Of a DNA stretch of 64,000 bases, positions 17,759 to 26,663 are shown in pieces. Under the pieces are notes generated by a model. That model saw only the letters and a program-made list of their open reading frames with translations. It did not search any database and was not told the DNA's origin. Within the stretch, counting starts at the first letter, position 1, and each line of letters opens with the position of its first letter. Position numbers and translations under genes: made by a program. Source of the stretch: an uncultured Phycisphaerales bacterium (GTDB taxonomy: Bacteria > Planctomycetota > Phycisphaerae > Tepidisphaerales > Tepidisphaeraceae); the NCBI GenBank assembly GCA_903871935.1, contig CAIQIQ010000067.1, positions 1 through 64,000 on the forward strand, read 5' to 3'.

Positions 17759-19210
17759 ATGGCTGAACAGAAATCATGGCAAGCGCGGATCAGTGAGGCA
17801 ACGGATGCCCTGGCGCAGGACTTCGTCGAGTCGATCTCGTATGACAATCGCCTCTATCGGCAGGATATCGCCGGATCGATTGCGCATGCGAAGATGCTCT
17901 CGAAGGTGGGCCTGATCACCGAGGATGAAGAGGTCAGCATCATCGCGGGGCTGAAGCTGATTCAGGAGGACTTCGCGGCCGGGAAGATCGCCCTGGACAA
18001 GAGCCAGGAAGATATCCACATGGTCGTGGAGGCCGAGCTCATCCGGCGGATTGGCGAGCCAGCACGGAAGCTCCACACCGCGCGGAGCCGCAACGACCAG
18101 GTGGCGCTGGACTTGGCATTGTGGATACGGCAGTCGTCGATGGAGGTGGCCAAGCGGTTGCACGACCTGTGCCGGGCGCTGGTGGAGATGGCGGGGCGCA
18201 GTACTGAAATCGTGATGCCATCGTATACGCACATGCAGCGGGCACAGCCGATCGTGGCGGCCGCCGAATGCCTGGCGTGGTGTCAGATGTTCAAGCGCGA
18301 CGCGGATCGCTGCGCAACGGCCGGGTACATGACGACGACCAATGATTCGCCGCTGGGCTCGGGCGCGGTGGCCGGCAGCAGCATGCCGACTGATTCCGCG
18401 TATGTGGCGGAATTGCTCCGGTTTGATGGGCCGCCAGTCTCGAGCATTGAGCAGACTGCGTGTCGCGATCAGGCGCTGGAGATGCTCTTTGCCCTGTCGA
18501 TGGCGGCGATGCATATGTCGCGGCTGGCAGAGCAGTGGGTGATCTACTCCAGCACCGAGTTCTCATTCATCAAGATCGCCGACAAGTACACAACCGGCTC
18601 ATCGATGATGCCGCAGAAGCGGAACCCGGACATGCTGGAGCTGATCCGCGGCCGCTGCGGCTGTGTATATGGCGATCTGATGGCACTCTTGACGATCTGT
18701 AAAGGGCTGCCGATCGGATACAACCGCGACCTGCAGGAGGATAAGCGGATTCTGTTCCGGGCGTATGACACGGTGATGAGCTGCGTGACGATGGCTGCCG
18801 CGATTGTGAGCACGGCGAACTTCGTGAAGGAGAACATCGAGCCGACGTTGGACCGCGGCTTCCTCGATGCGACCAGTCTGGCGGAGTACCTGGTGACAAA
18901 GCGAATCGCGTTCCGAACTGCGCACCAGATCGTCGGGTCGCTTGTTGCCGAGTGTGAGAAGAAGGGATTGAAGGCGCTCGGGCAACTCAAGGTTGAAGAC
19001 TTCGTGGTGGCCGCCACCAGCCGCGGCGCCGATGGGTCGCGGATCGGCAAGGATGTGTATGAATGCCTTGGCGCGGCGAATGTGGTGAAGCGGTACAAAT
19101 CGGCCGGGGCTGCCGGCGGTGAGCCGCTGAAGAAGGCCCTGGCGGATTGGCATAAGAAGCTGGTAGCGCCAGTGGGCGTCGAGCAAACGATAGAGATTGA
19201 GATGGGGTGA
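17759..19210 (+). CDS. argH: Argininosuccinate lyase
   Basis: 483 residues. It catalyses the last step of arginine synthesis, splitting argininosuccinate into arginine and fumarate, as a cytoplasmic homotetramer. The fumarase/aspartase-superfamily signature GSSMMPQKRNPD is intact near residue 280, with the catalytic Ser in the mobile loop. HTARSRNDQVALDLALWIR near 105 and SYTHMQRAQPI near 157 (with the family's His) are also present. It stands alone, with no other arg gene nearby. The start ATG lies just after REP sequences, which must contain or adjoin its promoter. Confidence 0.95.
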   Translation: MAEQKSWQARISEATDALAQDFVESISYDNRLYRQDIAGSIAHAKMLSKVGLITEDEEVSIIAGLKLIQEDFAAGKIALDKSQEDIHMVVEAELIRRIGEPARKLHTARSRNDQVALDLALWIRQSSMEVAKRLHDLCRALVEMAGRSTEIVMPSYTHMQRAQPIVAAAECLAWCQMFKRDADRCATAGYMTTTNDSPLGSGAVAGSSMPTDSAYVAELLRFDGPPVSSIEQTACRDQALEMLFALSMAAMHMSRLAEQWVIYSSTEFSFIKIADKYTTGSSMMPQKRNPDMLELIRGRCGCVYGDLMALLTICKGLPIGYNRDLQEDKRILFRAYDTVMSCVTMAAAIVSTANFVKENIEPTLDRGFLDATSLAEYLVTKRIAFRTAHQIVGSLVAECEKKGLKALGQLKVEDFVVAATSRGADGSRIGKDVYECLGAANVVKRYKSAGAAGGEPLKKALADWHKKLVAPVGVEQTIEIEMG

Positions 19211-19344
19211 CTACGTGATGTATCACGGCGATTGTCATCGCGCATGGACTGCGGAGGTGGGTGCCGCCTTACTGATGGATGGCCACCGCTTTCACAGGAA
19301 AGCACGGAGAAGCGCCTGGGGTCGCAAGCCTCGCGGAACATCGC

Positions 19345-19854
19345 TCACACCTTCGGCCTGCGCTTTCGGGTCTTGCGTACCGCCGGTTTGATCGGCCATC
19401 GATCAGGCAGTTTCGCGGCATCCACCAGATCCTGTGGGCGAGCGACCTTCAGTTTGTTTAGACGTAAATCATCCAGGGCGATGAAAGGAACTGCCACACC
19501 GTCAATCTCCGTATCCATGCGCCGGACCCAGCACTCGTCAAAATCCACCCCTTTGGGATCGTTGATCACATCAATGCGAAGTGGTTCACGGCCGATGACA
19601 AATATCGCACCCTTTTCCGCCAGGCGATCTGGCGATACCTGCCGGGCGGAGAATCCTCCAAACTCCATCAATGCTTTTGATAGACGGGCGCAGTTCTCGC
19701 CGTCAATAGCAACCCAGACATCAAGGTCCTTGGTATACCGCTGATAGCCGTAGAAATTTACGGCATAGCCGCCGAGGACCAGATATCTAACTCTCGTTGC
19801 GTTTAATGACTTGAAGAACTCTCTGAAACTTGGCTCTAGTCTTGCCTGTCCCAT
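19345..19854 (-). CDS. Nucleotidyltransferase-fold protein (AbiEii/DUF6036-like)
   Basis: 169 residues from the ATG at 19854 (MGQARLEPSFREFF). It carries the short nucleotidyltransferase pattern: VRYLVLGGYAVNFYGYQRYTKDLDVWV, with GG followed by D-x-D, and a later LRIDVINDP that could give the third acidic residue. The tail LDDLRLNKLKVARPQDLVDAAKL is common in these proteins. Such genes often pair with a small upstream partner in antitoxin-toxin-like operons. Here the start lies inside the upstream small gene, overlapping it by 68 bp. Function is inferred from fold only. The last residues (KTRKRRPKV) are strongly basic. Confidence 0.65.
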   Translation of the reverse strand: MGQARLEPSFREFFKSLNATRVRYLVLGGYAVNFYGYQRYTKDLDVWVAIDGENCARLSKALMEFGGFSARQVSPDRLAEKGAIFVIGREPLRIDVINDPKGVDFDECWVRRMDTEIDGVAVPFIALDDLRLNKLKVARPQDLVDAAKLPDRWPIKPAVRKTRKRRPKV

Positions 19855-20005
19855 AGCCGTGCTGCAGTTCGCGCATGCGCTGTAGTGATCGAAGCCTGGC
19901 AAATGGAGTCATTGCCCACCAGGCCTCGCGGTCGCGGCGTTCGGCCTCCTCAAAGGTGCCAACCCACAAAACGCCTTTCGCAAACTTTTCCTCTCGCGAA
20001 GCCAT
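19787..20005 (-). CDS. Small protein paired with the nucleotidyltransferase
   Basis: 72 residues starting MASREEKFAKGVLW, with FEEAERRDREAWWAMTPFARL and RELQHGYG. This pattern (a short protein with 'D-W-x-MTPxERL..LExLR...YG') is often found just before nucleotidyltransferase-fold genes in paired loci; that is from general knowledge. Its 3' end overlaps the nucleotidyltransferase gene by 68 bp in another frame, which supports translational coupling. Confidence 0.6.
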   Translation of the reverse strand: MASREEKFAKGVLWVGTFEEAERRDREAWWAMTPFARLRSLQRMRELQHGYGTGKTRAKFQRVLQVIKRNES

Positions 20006-20098
20006 TGCCCCATTATACCAGCAAGGCCGGGTGCGATCCAAAGACCGCGCCCAGCAAATGATCCAGGGCCCAGAGCGGGCAGATGGATATTCTGCAAG

Positions 20099-20887
20099 TC
20101 AGCGCACTTCAGGAGCGGCGCATTCCACTTCCAAGCGGACCATGGCGACGAGCGCTTCGTTCTCGGGAGTGAGGGGGCGACGGTCGAGGTATACGGCGAT
20201 GGCCTGATCGATGAACTGCTCCTGCAGCTCGGATGGGACAGCGTTGATGAACGGGTGCCAGGTAGAGCGGAACCAGCCGGTTAGGCCTTCGCGGCCGGCA
20301 TGGTGCATGGTCTTGGGGATCAGTTCAACGCGCACGGGCCGAAGTCCCGCTTCATTAAGCCATCGGCGGTAGTCGTCGGGGGAATGGAAGCCGTAGCGGA
20401 AAGTGAAGTTGCGGAAGCAGGGGACCCAGCGTGGGGAGGCCATCATCTCGTTGACGACTTCCATGACGTCGGCGGCGTTGCCCTGGCCACCCATCTGCAG
20501 CAGGGCGCGCCCGGCCGGCGCGAGAGCGCAGCGGATGCCTGACAGGACTGGTTTGTGGTCGTAGACCCAATGGAGGCAAGCATTGGAAAAGATGACGTCA
20601 AACGAAGCATTGAATGGAAGGGCGGAGGCGTCTCCGATCTGAAAACAGACATTGCCGCCTTCGTGATTGGCTTTGGCATAGGCGATCATGTCGGATGAGT
20701 TATCGATACCGAGGGCGGAGCCGTGGGGGACGGCTGACGCAATCTCGGCGGTGATCTTGCCGTCGCCGCAGCCGATGTCGAGCACGCGTTCGTGGCCAGC
20801 GAGATGGAGCTTGCCGAGCAACTCTCGAGCCCACGTGTGCTGGACCGAAGAGTTGTGGGCGTAGTCGACGGGGTTCCAGGTGGTCAT
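20099..20887 (-). CDS. Class I SAM-dependent methyltransferase (trans-aconitate methyltransferase-like)
   Basis: 262 residues. SAM-binding motif I is VLDIGCGDGKITAEIA near residue 36, followed by GIDNSSDMIAYAK and FDVIFSNACLHWVYDH. The whole pattern (NPVDYAHNSSVQ at the start, the ACLHWV post-motif, then WFRSTWHPFINAVP) resembles Tam-type methyltransferases that esterify trans-aconitate, a by-product of the citrate cycle. The exact acceptor is not proven. It starts by a four-base overlap with the methyltransferase gene before it and probably ends the leuA operon. Confidence 0.75.
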   Translation of the reverse strand: MTTWNPVDYAHNSSVQHTWARELLGKLHLAGHERVLDIGCGDGKITAEIASAVPHGSALGIDNSSDMIAYAKANHEGGNVCFQIGDASALPFNASFDVIFSNACLHWVYDHKPVLSGIRCALAPAGRALLQMGGQGNAADVMEVVNEMMASPRWVPCFRNFTFRYGFHSPDDYRRWLNEAGLRPVRVELIPKTMHHAGREGLTGWFRSTWHPFINAVPSELQEQFIDQAIAVYLDRRPLTPENEALVAMVRLEVECAAPEVR

Positions 20888-21624
20888 GGCTCACCTCGCT
20901 TGTAGCCGGCGAGGAGAGCCAGCTCGTGATAGCGGAAGTAGCAGTCCACGTGCTGGAAGCCGATGTTGCGCAACCACTGGAGTTGTACTTCAGGCGGGGC
21001 CAGACGGTTGGACGCTTTCTCCGGACTGGCACGGTGGTTAGCCAGGGTCTGCTCGTACTGGGCCTCTCGGCCGGCGGATGTCTCGACGGCGACAACCCAC
21101 TGGGCCCACATCTCTTCGAATAACTCTTCGCCCAATGGCGTCGCGCTGGCGACGTGTTCCAGATTGATGAAGAGGCCGCCTGGCTTGAGCAGGGCGTGAA
21201 CGGCCGTGTAGACGGCACGCTTTTGATCGTCTTCGCTGTGGTGAATGGCAAAGCCGGAAATGACCAGGTCGGGCGCAACCGGCGGCAGCCGCGTCGGCCA
21301 GGTCGGGTCGTTGAAATCGGCGTGGACGAGCATGACCTCCGGCCGGATCGGCGCCAGCGCTATGCGAGCCTGCTTGATCATGTCCGGCGAGCCGTCGAGA
21401 CCGATGCCCTGCGAACCCGGGCGCAGCGACAATGCCTCGGCGAGCAGAAAGCCATCGCCGCATCCGAGATCGAGGATGGCTAGAGGTCCGGCCGGCAAGC
21501 GCGAGATCAGCCAGGCCATCATGTCGCGTTGCAGTTCCTGGCCGGGCATGGTCTTGCGGCGCTGCGTAAATGCACGGGCGACGTCCGGCTGTTGCCAGAC
21601 TTTCCAGTCTGTAGCCTGTGGCAT
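20884..21624 (-). CDS. Class I SAM-dependent methyltransferase
   Basis: 246 residues. Motif I is ILDLGCGDGFLLAEAL near residue 49, then GLDGSPDMIKQAR, ADFNDPTWP and DLVISGFAIHHSEDDQKRAVY, with LKPGGLFINLEHV as the later strand. The IHHSxxDxKRxVY pattern occurs in small methyltransferases related to CmoA and similar enzymes, but the CmoA-specific partners are not seen. The acceptor is unknown. It begins 26 bp after the leuA stop and overlaps the next gene by four bases, which suggests co-transcription with leuA. Confidence 0.7.
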   Translation of the reverse strand: MPQATDWKVWQQPDVARAFTQRRKTMPGQELQRDMMAWLISRLPAGPLAILDLGCGDGFLLAEALSLRPGSQGIGLDGSPDMIKQARIALAPIRPEVMLVHADFNDPTWPTRLPPVAPDLVISGFAIHHSEDDQKRAVYTAVHALLKPGGLFINLEHVASATPLGEELFEEMWAQWVVAVETSAGREAQYEQTLANHRASPEKASNRLAPPEVQLQWLRNIGFQHVDCYFRYHELALLAGYKRGEP

Positions 21625-21650
21625 GTTGGGTTTCCTTGACGCGGTCAGAT

Positions 21651-23210
21651 CTACGGGTGTTCAACCACCGCATGCGGATGCAATCGCGACTCGCGGGCGG
21701 CGGCCGAGCGCAGGCGGTTGATGGCATTCAGGTACGCCAGGGCCGACGCTTCAAGGATGTCGGTGGACAAGCCGCGGCCGCGGATCACCTTGTCCGCATG
21801 CTGCAGTTCGATCTGCACCTCGCCCTGAGCTTCCTTACCCTTGCTGACCGCGCGGATGCGGTAGTCGAGCAGTTTCCCGCTGACCCCGGTCAGGCGCTGG
21901 ATGGCGGAATAGATCGCATCAACCGGGCCGTCGCCCACCGAGGCATCGGTGATCAGTTCGCCATTGGTGTCCTTGAGCGTGACTGTAGCGGTAGGAATCG
22001 TGTTCGACCCCGCCGTCACCTGCAGTCCCTGGAGAACCCACACCTGTGAATCCAGTTCCAACTGGTCGTCGATCAGTGCCTCAAGGTCCTCATCGAAGAC
22101 TTCCTTCTTCTTGTCGGCCAGTGTCTTGAACCTGTTGAAGGCGATCTCCAATTGCTCATCGTTCAGGCTGAAGCCCAGTTCGACCGTACGGTTCTTGAAA
22201 GCATGCCGGCCGGAGTGCTTGCCCAACACCATGGTATTCTGCGGGATGCCAACCGATTCCGGCGACATGATCTCGTAGGTCTCGCGGAATTTGAGCACGC
22301 CATCCTGATGGATGCCCGCCTCGTGGGCGAAGGCGTTCTGGCCGACGATGGCCTTGTTGCGCTGCACGACCAGGCCGGTCAGCGTGCTGACCATGCGGCT
22401 GGTGGGATAGAGCTTGCTGGCATCGATGTTCGTGCCGATGTTGTAGAAGTCGCCGCGCACCTTCAGCGCCATGACCACTTCTTCCAGCGACGCATTGCCG
22501 GCACGCTCGCCGATGCCGTTGATCGTACACTCGATCTGGCGTGCGCCGTTCTCGGCGGCCGCCAGCGAGTTGGCAACCGCCAGCCCCAGATCGTTGTGAC
22601 AATGCGAAGAGAGGATGATGCCCCTGGCCTTGATCGCGGGAACGTGGTCGATCAGGTACTTAAAGACCTCGCCGTATGTCTTGGGCGTGGCATAACCGAC
22701 GGTATCGGGGATGTTCAGCGTGGTAGCGCCGGCCTCAATGACGGCAGCGCAGATGTCGGCCAGGAACTCCAACTCGGTGCGGCTGGCATCCTCGGGGGAG
22801 AACTCCACGTCGCTGACGTATCCGCGGGCCTGCTTCACCGACTCCACCGAGATGCGGATGATGTCTTCCTTGCCCTTGCGCAGCTTGTGATCGCGGTGGA
22901 TCTTGCTGGTGGCGCAAAAGACATGGATGCGCGGCTTGGCGGCGTTCTTGACGGCCTCGCCGGCGCGTTCGATATCCTTGGGCGTGCAGCGCGACAGGCC
23001 GCACACAGAGGCCTTCGTCAGAGTGGCGGCGATCGCCTTGACTGACTCAAAGTCGCCCTGAGAGCTGATAGGGAAGCCCGCTTCGATGATATCGACGCCC
23101 AGCAGTTCGAGCTGACGGGCAATCTCCAACTTCTCGGGCAGGTCCAGGGTAGCACCGGGCGATTGCTCACCATCTCGCAGCGTCGTATCGAAGATTCGTA
23201 CGGTATCCAT
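21651..23210 (-). CDS. leuA: 2-isopropylmalate synthase
   Basis: 519 residues from the ATG at 23210, which has GGAAG 6 bases upstream. It condenses acetyl-CoA with 2-ketoisovalerate, the first committed step of leucine synthesis. The DRE-TIM metallolyase barrel shows [18 protein letters not shown] at the start, [29 protein letters not shown] (metal-binding His pair) and [18 protein letters not shown]. The subunit-linking region has [12 protein letters not shown] and [10 protein letters not shown]. The C-terminal allosteric domain, where leucine binds in the family, includes [15 protein letters not shown] leucine-rich leader peptide and a terminator precede the gene. No other leu gene follows; two methyltransferases do. 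Confidence 0.95.
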   Translation of the reverse strand: MDTVRIFDTTLRDGEQSPGATLDLPEKLEIARQLELLGVDIIEAGFPISSQGDFESVKAIAATLTKASVCGLSRCTPKDIERAGEAVKNAAKPRIHVFCATSKIHRDHKLRKGKEDIIRISVESVKQARGYVSDVEFSPEDASRTELEFLADICAAVIEAGATTLNIPDTVGYATPKTYGEVFKYLIDHVPAIKARGIILSSHCHNDLGLAVANSLAAAENGARQIECTINGIGERAGNASLEEVVMALKVRGDFYNIGTNIDASKLYPTSRMVSTLTGLVVQRNKAIVGQNAFAHEAGIHQDGVLKFRETYEIMSPESVGIPQNTMVLGKHSGRHAFKNRTVELGFSLNDEQLEIAFNRFKTLADKKKEVFDEDLEALIDDQLELDSQVWVLQGLQVTAGSNTIPTATVTLKDTNGELITDASVGDGPVDAIYSAIQRLTGVSGKLLDYRIRAVSKGKEAQGEVQIELQHADKVIRGRGLSTDILEASALAYLNAINRLRSAAARESRLHPHAVVEHP

Positions 23211-23285
23211 AGCGGACTTCCTTTCAGGCATCGCCTCACCAGCCGCGCGGATGCGCGGGCGGGACGGGCGAAAGAGTATAAACGA

Positions 23286-23319
23286 AAGAGGCCCTGCGAT
23301 CCGCATCGCAGGGCCTCTT
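23286..23319 (-). terminator. Intrinsic terminator in the leuA leader (attenuator)
   Basis: On the minus strand the stem AAGAGGCCCTGCGAT, loop GCGG and the exactly complementary 15-base arm are followed by TTTCGTTT. It stands 76 bp before the leuA start and 26 bp after the stop of the leucine-rich leader peptide. A long perfect stem plus a T-rich tail between promoter and gene is the layout of a transcription attenuator. Upstream sequence GGGCCTTCT inside the leader could pair, with one bulge, with the 5' arm AGAGGCCC as an alternative structure. Confidence 0.8.
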
Positions 23320-23345
23320 GAGTTCTCGTGTTAACCGAGGAGTCC

Positions 23346-23420
23346 CTACGATGCGCAGCAAAGAGTAAGGGCCAGAAGGCCCAGGCTCAGTCGCAGCGAA
23401 TCGCGGGACACCAAATGCAT
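23346..23420 (-). CDS. Leucine-rich leader peptide of leuA
   Basis: A 24-codon frame on the minus strand, ATG at 23420 and TAG at 23346-23348, begins MHLVSRDSLRL and continues SLGLLALTLCCAS. Eight of the 24 codons specify Leu (codons 3, 9, 11, 13, 15, 16, 18, 20), far above chance. It sits between a promoter-like sequence and the terminator upstream of leuA. In known leu attenuators ribosome movement over such codons reports charged tRNA-Leu. No Shine-Dalgarno sequence precedes the ATG; it lies so close to the proposed -10 that the message may be leaderless. This small gene is unlikely to be found by ordinary gene callers. Confidence 0.75.
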   Translation of the reverse strand: MHLVSRDSLRLSLGLLALTLCCAS

Positions 23421-23428
23421 AGCTCAAC

Positions 23429-23457
23429 ATCATGGAGAGCGATTTGCGAAAAGTCAA
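23429..23457 (-). promoter_or_regulatory. Putative promoter of the leuA leader
   Basis: TTGACT (23457-23452) and CATGAT (23434-23429) are separated by exactly 17 bp. The -35 is five of six to consensus and the -10 four of six. The -35 overlaps the stop codon of the helicase gene upstream. Transcription would begin at or within a few bases of the leader-peptide ATG. Confidence 0.45.
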
Positions 23458-26306
23458 GTCTGATTGTCGCTGCATCGCAGGTGAGCCAGGGCGCGCAAGA
23501 TCGTATCGAGAATGCCGTCGAGTTGTTTGGCGACATCCTCCGCCAGGAATCGCAGCACCAGGTAGCCGTTCTCCTGCAGCAAATGGTCCTTACGGCGATC
23601 GCGCCGATAGGCATCGGCATCGCCAAGATGCTGTGATCCGTCCAACTCGATGGCCAGCCGACGTTTCTCGCACAACAGATCTACTTCCATACGCCCTCGC
23701 CCATCAAAAGAAATCGGCAATTCGACGTTCAGCCGGAACTGGCCGGCCGTTTCGGGAAGCGTTTCCAGCCGCTGATACAGGAATGCCTCAGAAGCACTGC
23801 GTGCGCGATCTACACCTTCAGCATCCGCCGATGGTTCCCGCGCAGCGTGTAGAAACAGCAGGCCCAAGGTCGAATCCACGCCGTCGCGAATCAACCGCTG
23901 GACGCTGGCTGCGTACTGCTTCTTCCACTGCGGATCGACCGGCAGCAGGACATCGGCCGGCCAGCCGGGCACCGCGCTGGCCGGGAGCACGATGGTGTAG
24001 CCAACAGCTTCGTATCCGCGGCATCGTCGGTCGAACATGCGCGCCAGCATCGGCGCATTCAGATCCGCATAGTCATACACGCGCACTTCTCGCTTGCGAT
24101 CGTGCAGGCGATGCAGTCGGCCAACATACTGCGCGATCGTGCCGTGCCATGAGACCGGCAAAGTGAGAAACAGCGTATCGAGCCGGGCATCGTCGAAACC
24201 CTCGCCAATAAACTTGCCGGTGGCAAGTAAGACACGCTGCTCTGTCTCAGGAATCTCGGCCAATCGGCCGGCCGTCGCCGCCAGTTGCTTTCTTCCCATA
24301 CCGCCGCGAAAGACTAACAGGTTGGCGACGGATGGTGCCAGGCGCGCCACAAGCAAATCAAGGTGCTCGTTGCGCTCGGTCAGGACGATGGGGCAGCGCC
24401 CCTGTTGGACAGCCTGGGTGATGTCCTGGCAGATCAGCTCATTGCGGGCTTCATCGGCAACCAGCTCACCATACAGCTCATTGAACTGTAACCGCTTGTC
24501 TTGATTGGCCGGCCGAAGTGGACGAAATGAGGTGGGACGCACATGGACGGTGTGCTCAAACGGGCGGGCGGCAGCCTGCTCTCTGGCATCCACGCGGTGT
24601 CGGATAGAGCCACACTGCATGAAGATGATGGGATGGTGACCATCCTTGCGATCCACCGTGGCGGAGAGGCCGGTGACAAATCGGGCCTTTGCCCGGCGCG
24701 CAACCTGCTCAAAGCTCTGAGCCGAAAGGTGATGGCACTCGTCTACAACGAGATGGCCATAGTCTCCAACCAGATCGTCAACAACGCCCTTGCGCACCAG
24801 ACTTTGGAGCAGGGCAACATCCAGCATGCCGGTCGGTTTCCTGCGACCGCCGCCGATTCGGCCGATGCGCTTGGCCGGCATGCCAAGAAACGCGGAAAGT
24901 CGTTCGATCCACTGCTCCTGAAGTTGTCGGCGATGGACAAGAATCAGCGTGTTGACGCCGCGCTGAGCGATGAGCCATGCCGCCAGAACCGTCTTCCCGA
25001 ACGCAGTGGTGGCGGACAAGACACCTGTATCATGGGCGAGCATCGCCTCTGCGGCCAGTTGTTGCTCGGGCCGCAACTGGCCCTGGAAGGATGCGTTCAA
25101 CGGCTTCCCTGGATTTCGTTCATCGTGGATGACGGGCTTGATCTTCAATACCGAAAAAAGCTCGACCACATCATCAAGGCAACCGCGAGGCAGGCCGATG
25201 TGTTTGGGATGGTCTTCCGCGCAGGCGATGATGCGCGGCTTGTCGTACGTCGGCAGCCGCATCGCCTGTGCTTTGTAGAACTCAGGATTCTGAAACGCGG
25301 CCAGACGGATCAGTCGATTGCGCAGGCTGGGCGAGATCTCTTCCTTGGGGATGTAGATATCGTTGCCAAGATGCAGATCAATGTGGTCGGGTAGAGGTTC
25401 TTGGATGGGAAGTGCCCTGGGCTGCCGCGATGGCGCCTGAAGCCATGGTGCGATAAGGTCGCTCAGTTCCTCCGTTTCCGCCATGCGAACACCGATGATC
25501 CGGTCCCTACTGGCCGCGGCGCGAACAATGTCCTCGGCCTGATCGCGAGCGACTCTGGCGATCCCGGACAAGAATGCCCATTGGTCGGGATGGGGTTGGA
25601 GTTGATCATCAAGGAACAGGCTATTCCCGATTGCTCTGGCCTGTTTCTGGAGGGGAAGGGCGATGAGGTTTCCCATTCCGCCCGTGGGGAGTGTATCCTG
25701 ATTGGGAAAGAAGCGGTCATAGGAATCCAGACCGATGTCGGGGCGCCGCTCCATGGTTTCGGTGAGAATGTGTGAACCAAGTCGCCGGGCGAGATGGGCA
25801 GGGACAGCCTGATCGAAGAACAGCCAGACATGGCCGCCCTTTCCCGATCGTGACCTCTCCACTGCTGCCGGCAAGTGCAATCGACGGCAGGTGTCCAGGA
25901 ATGCCCGGACATCATCTTGCCAGTTGGCCTTGTCAAAGTCGGCGGCCAGAAAGAAGCAGCTCTCGTCCAGCAGCATCGGGTAGATGCCCATGGTAAAGTC
26001 ATGCCCGGCGTCATCCTGTCCCGACAGATGCCAACGGATCACTTCATCGGTTACCGTAAGGAAACGCCTGTTCGGGCAATCGTTACACCTGACCCTCGGC
26101 TTCTCGCATACGCCACGAACCCATTCGTTTGCACAGGCGGGTTGATATCCAGACTTTCCCGTCTTGCGGCTCTCGAATCGGCGAGCATAAACATCCTCCC
26201 GGCCATGAAACAGCGAACGGAACAGCGCCATCTTGGATTCAGGCGAAGACCGGTGATGTGCCAGAATCTGCTGAGCCATGATCCGCTGGATCATACCGTT
26301 TGCCAT
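23454..26306 (-). CDS. AEP primase-SF2 helicase-DUF559 nuclease protein (TOTE-like conflict protein)
   Basis: 950 residues with three parts. Residues 25-260 are an archaeo-eukaryotic primase-like domain: FRSLFHGREDVYARR, a possible four-Cys zinc site (C58, C67, C74, C77), the acidic pair in FLAADFD (123-125) and SGKGGHVWLFF (about 154-164) with its His. Residues about 415-780 are a superfamily II helicase with a variant P-loop TTAFGKTV near 437, DECHH near 520, SATVDRKDG, and late motifs GKFIGEGFD and QYVGRLHR. The C-terminus (about 860-945) is a DUF559/Vsr-like nuclease: EVDLLCEKRRLAIELDGSQH. This combination is described for TOTE conflict-system proteins, proposed to act against invading DNA. 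It stands alone, with no transposase or methylase partner beside it. Several Met codons lie near the start, so the exact start is uncertain. Confidence 0.8.
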   Translation of the reverse strand: MANGMIQRIMAQQILAHHRSSPESKMALFRSLFHGREDVYARRFESRKTGKSGYQPACANEWVRGVCEKPRVRCNDCPNRRFLTVTDEVIRWHLSGQDDAGHDFTMGIYPMLLDESCFFLAADFDKANWQDDVRAFLDTCRRLHLPAAVERSRSGKGGHVWLFFDQAVPAHLARRLGSHILTETMERRPDIGLDSYDRFFPNQDTLPTGGMGNLIALPLQKQARAIGNSLFLDDQLQPHPDQWAFLSGIARVARDQAEDIVRAAASRDRIIGVRMAETEELSDLIAPWLQAPSRQPRALPIQEPLPDHIDLHLGNDIYIPKEEISPSLRNRLIRLAAFQNPEFYKAQAMRLPTYDKPRIIACAEDHPKHIGLPRGCLDDVVELFSVLKIKPVIHDERNPGKPLNASFQGQLRPEQQLAAEAMLAHDTGVLSATTAFGKTVLAAWLIAQRGVNTLILVHRRQLQEQWIERLSAFLGMPAKRIGRIGGGRRKPTGMLDVALLQSLVRKGVVDDLVGDYGHLVVDECHHLSAQSFEQVARRAKARFVTGLSATVDRKDGHHPIIFMQCGSIRHRVDAREQAAARPFEHTVHVRPTSFRPLRPANQDKRLQFNELYGELVADEARNELICQDITQAVQQGRCPIVLTERNEHLDLLVARLAPSVANLLVFRGGMGRKQLAATAGRLAEIPETEQRVLLATGKFIGEGFDDARLDTLFLTLPVSWHGTIAQYVGRLHRLHDRKREVRVYDYADLNAPMLARMFDRRCRGYEAVGYTIVLPASAVPGWPADVLLPVDPQWKKQYAASVQRLIRDGVDSTLGLLFLHAAREPSADAEGVDRARSASEAFLYQRLETLPETAGQFRLNVELPISFDGRGRMEVDLLCEKRRLAIELDGSQHLGDADAYRRDRRKDHLLQENGYLVLRFLAEDVAKQLDGILDTILRALAHLRCSDNQT

Positions 26307-26467
26307 GCCGTCGGCAGAGCCTGGCCGGGTTCGCTGTCTTGGGGTGGCTCACCAAGCCTGGCAGCGCCCGAAGGCCCCCGCGACATGAAATTCTTCATTG
26401 GTACAGTGACGCACAGTCGTGGCCGTAGCACGGCAGAGATGCAAGTGTCTGTTGGCACGTGCGTTAG

Positions 26468-26539
26468 AGCGGGCGAAGGGATTCGAACCCTCGACGTCAG
26501 CCTTGGGAAGGCTGCATTCTACCACTGAATTACGCCCGC
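26468..26539 (-). tRNA. tRNA-Gly (anticodon CCC)
   Basis: Read on the minus strand, the acceptor arm GCGGGCG pairs with CGCCCGC. The D arm contains AGTGGTAGA, the anticodon stem CAGCC/GGCTG encloses the loop TTCCCAA (anticodon CCC), and the T arm holds GGTTCGAATCC. The discriminator is T. CCA is not encoded. All arms pair well, and GCGGG acceptor sequences are usual for glycine tRNAs. It lies between the divergent helicase and sigma-factor genes. Confidence 0.92.
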
Positions 26540-26663
26540 ATGGTTCACGCGATTGTAACAGGCAGACCGGGATGGTCAAAGGAAGAATCGGCGGCTTGGA
26601 GCGATTTCTGATTTTATGCAAGAATGTCGGACGTGCCTCCGGCATAATGGTGAGACATAAGCC

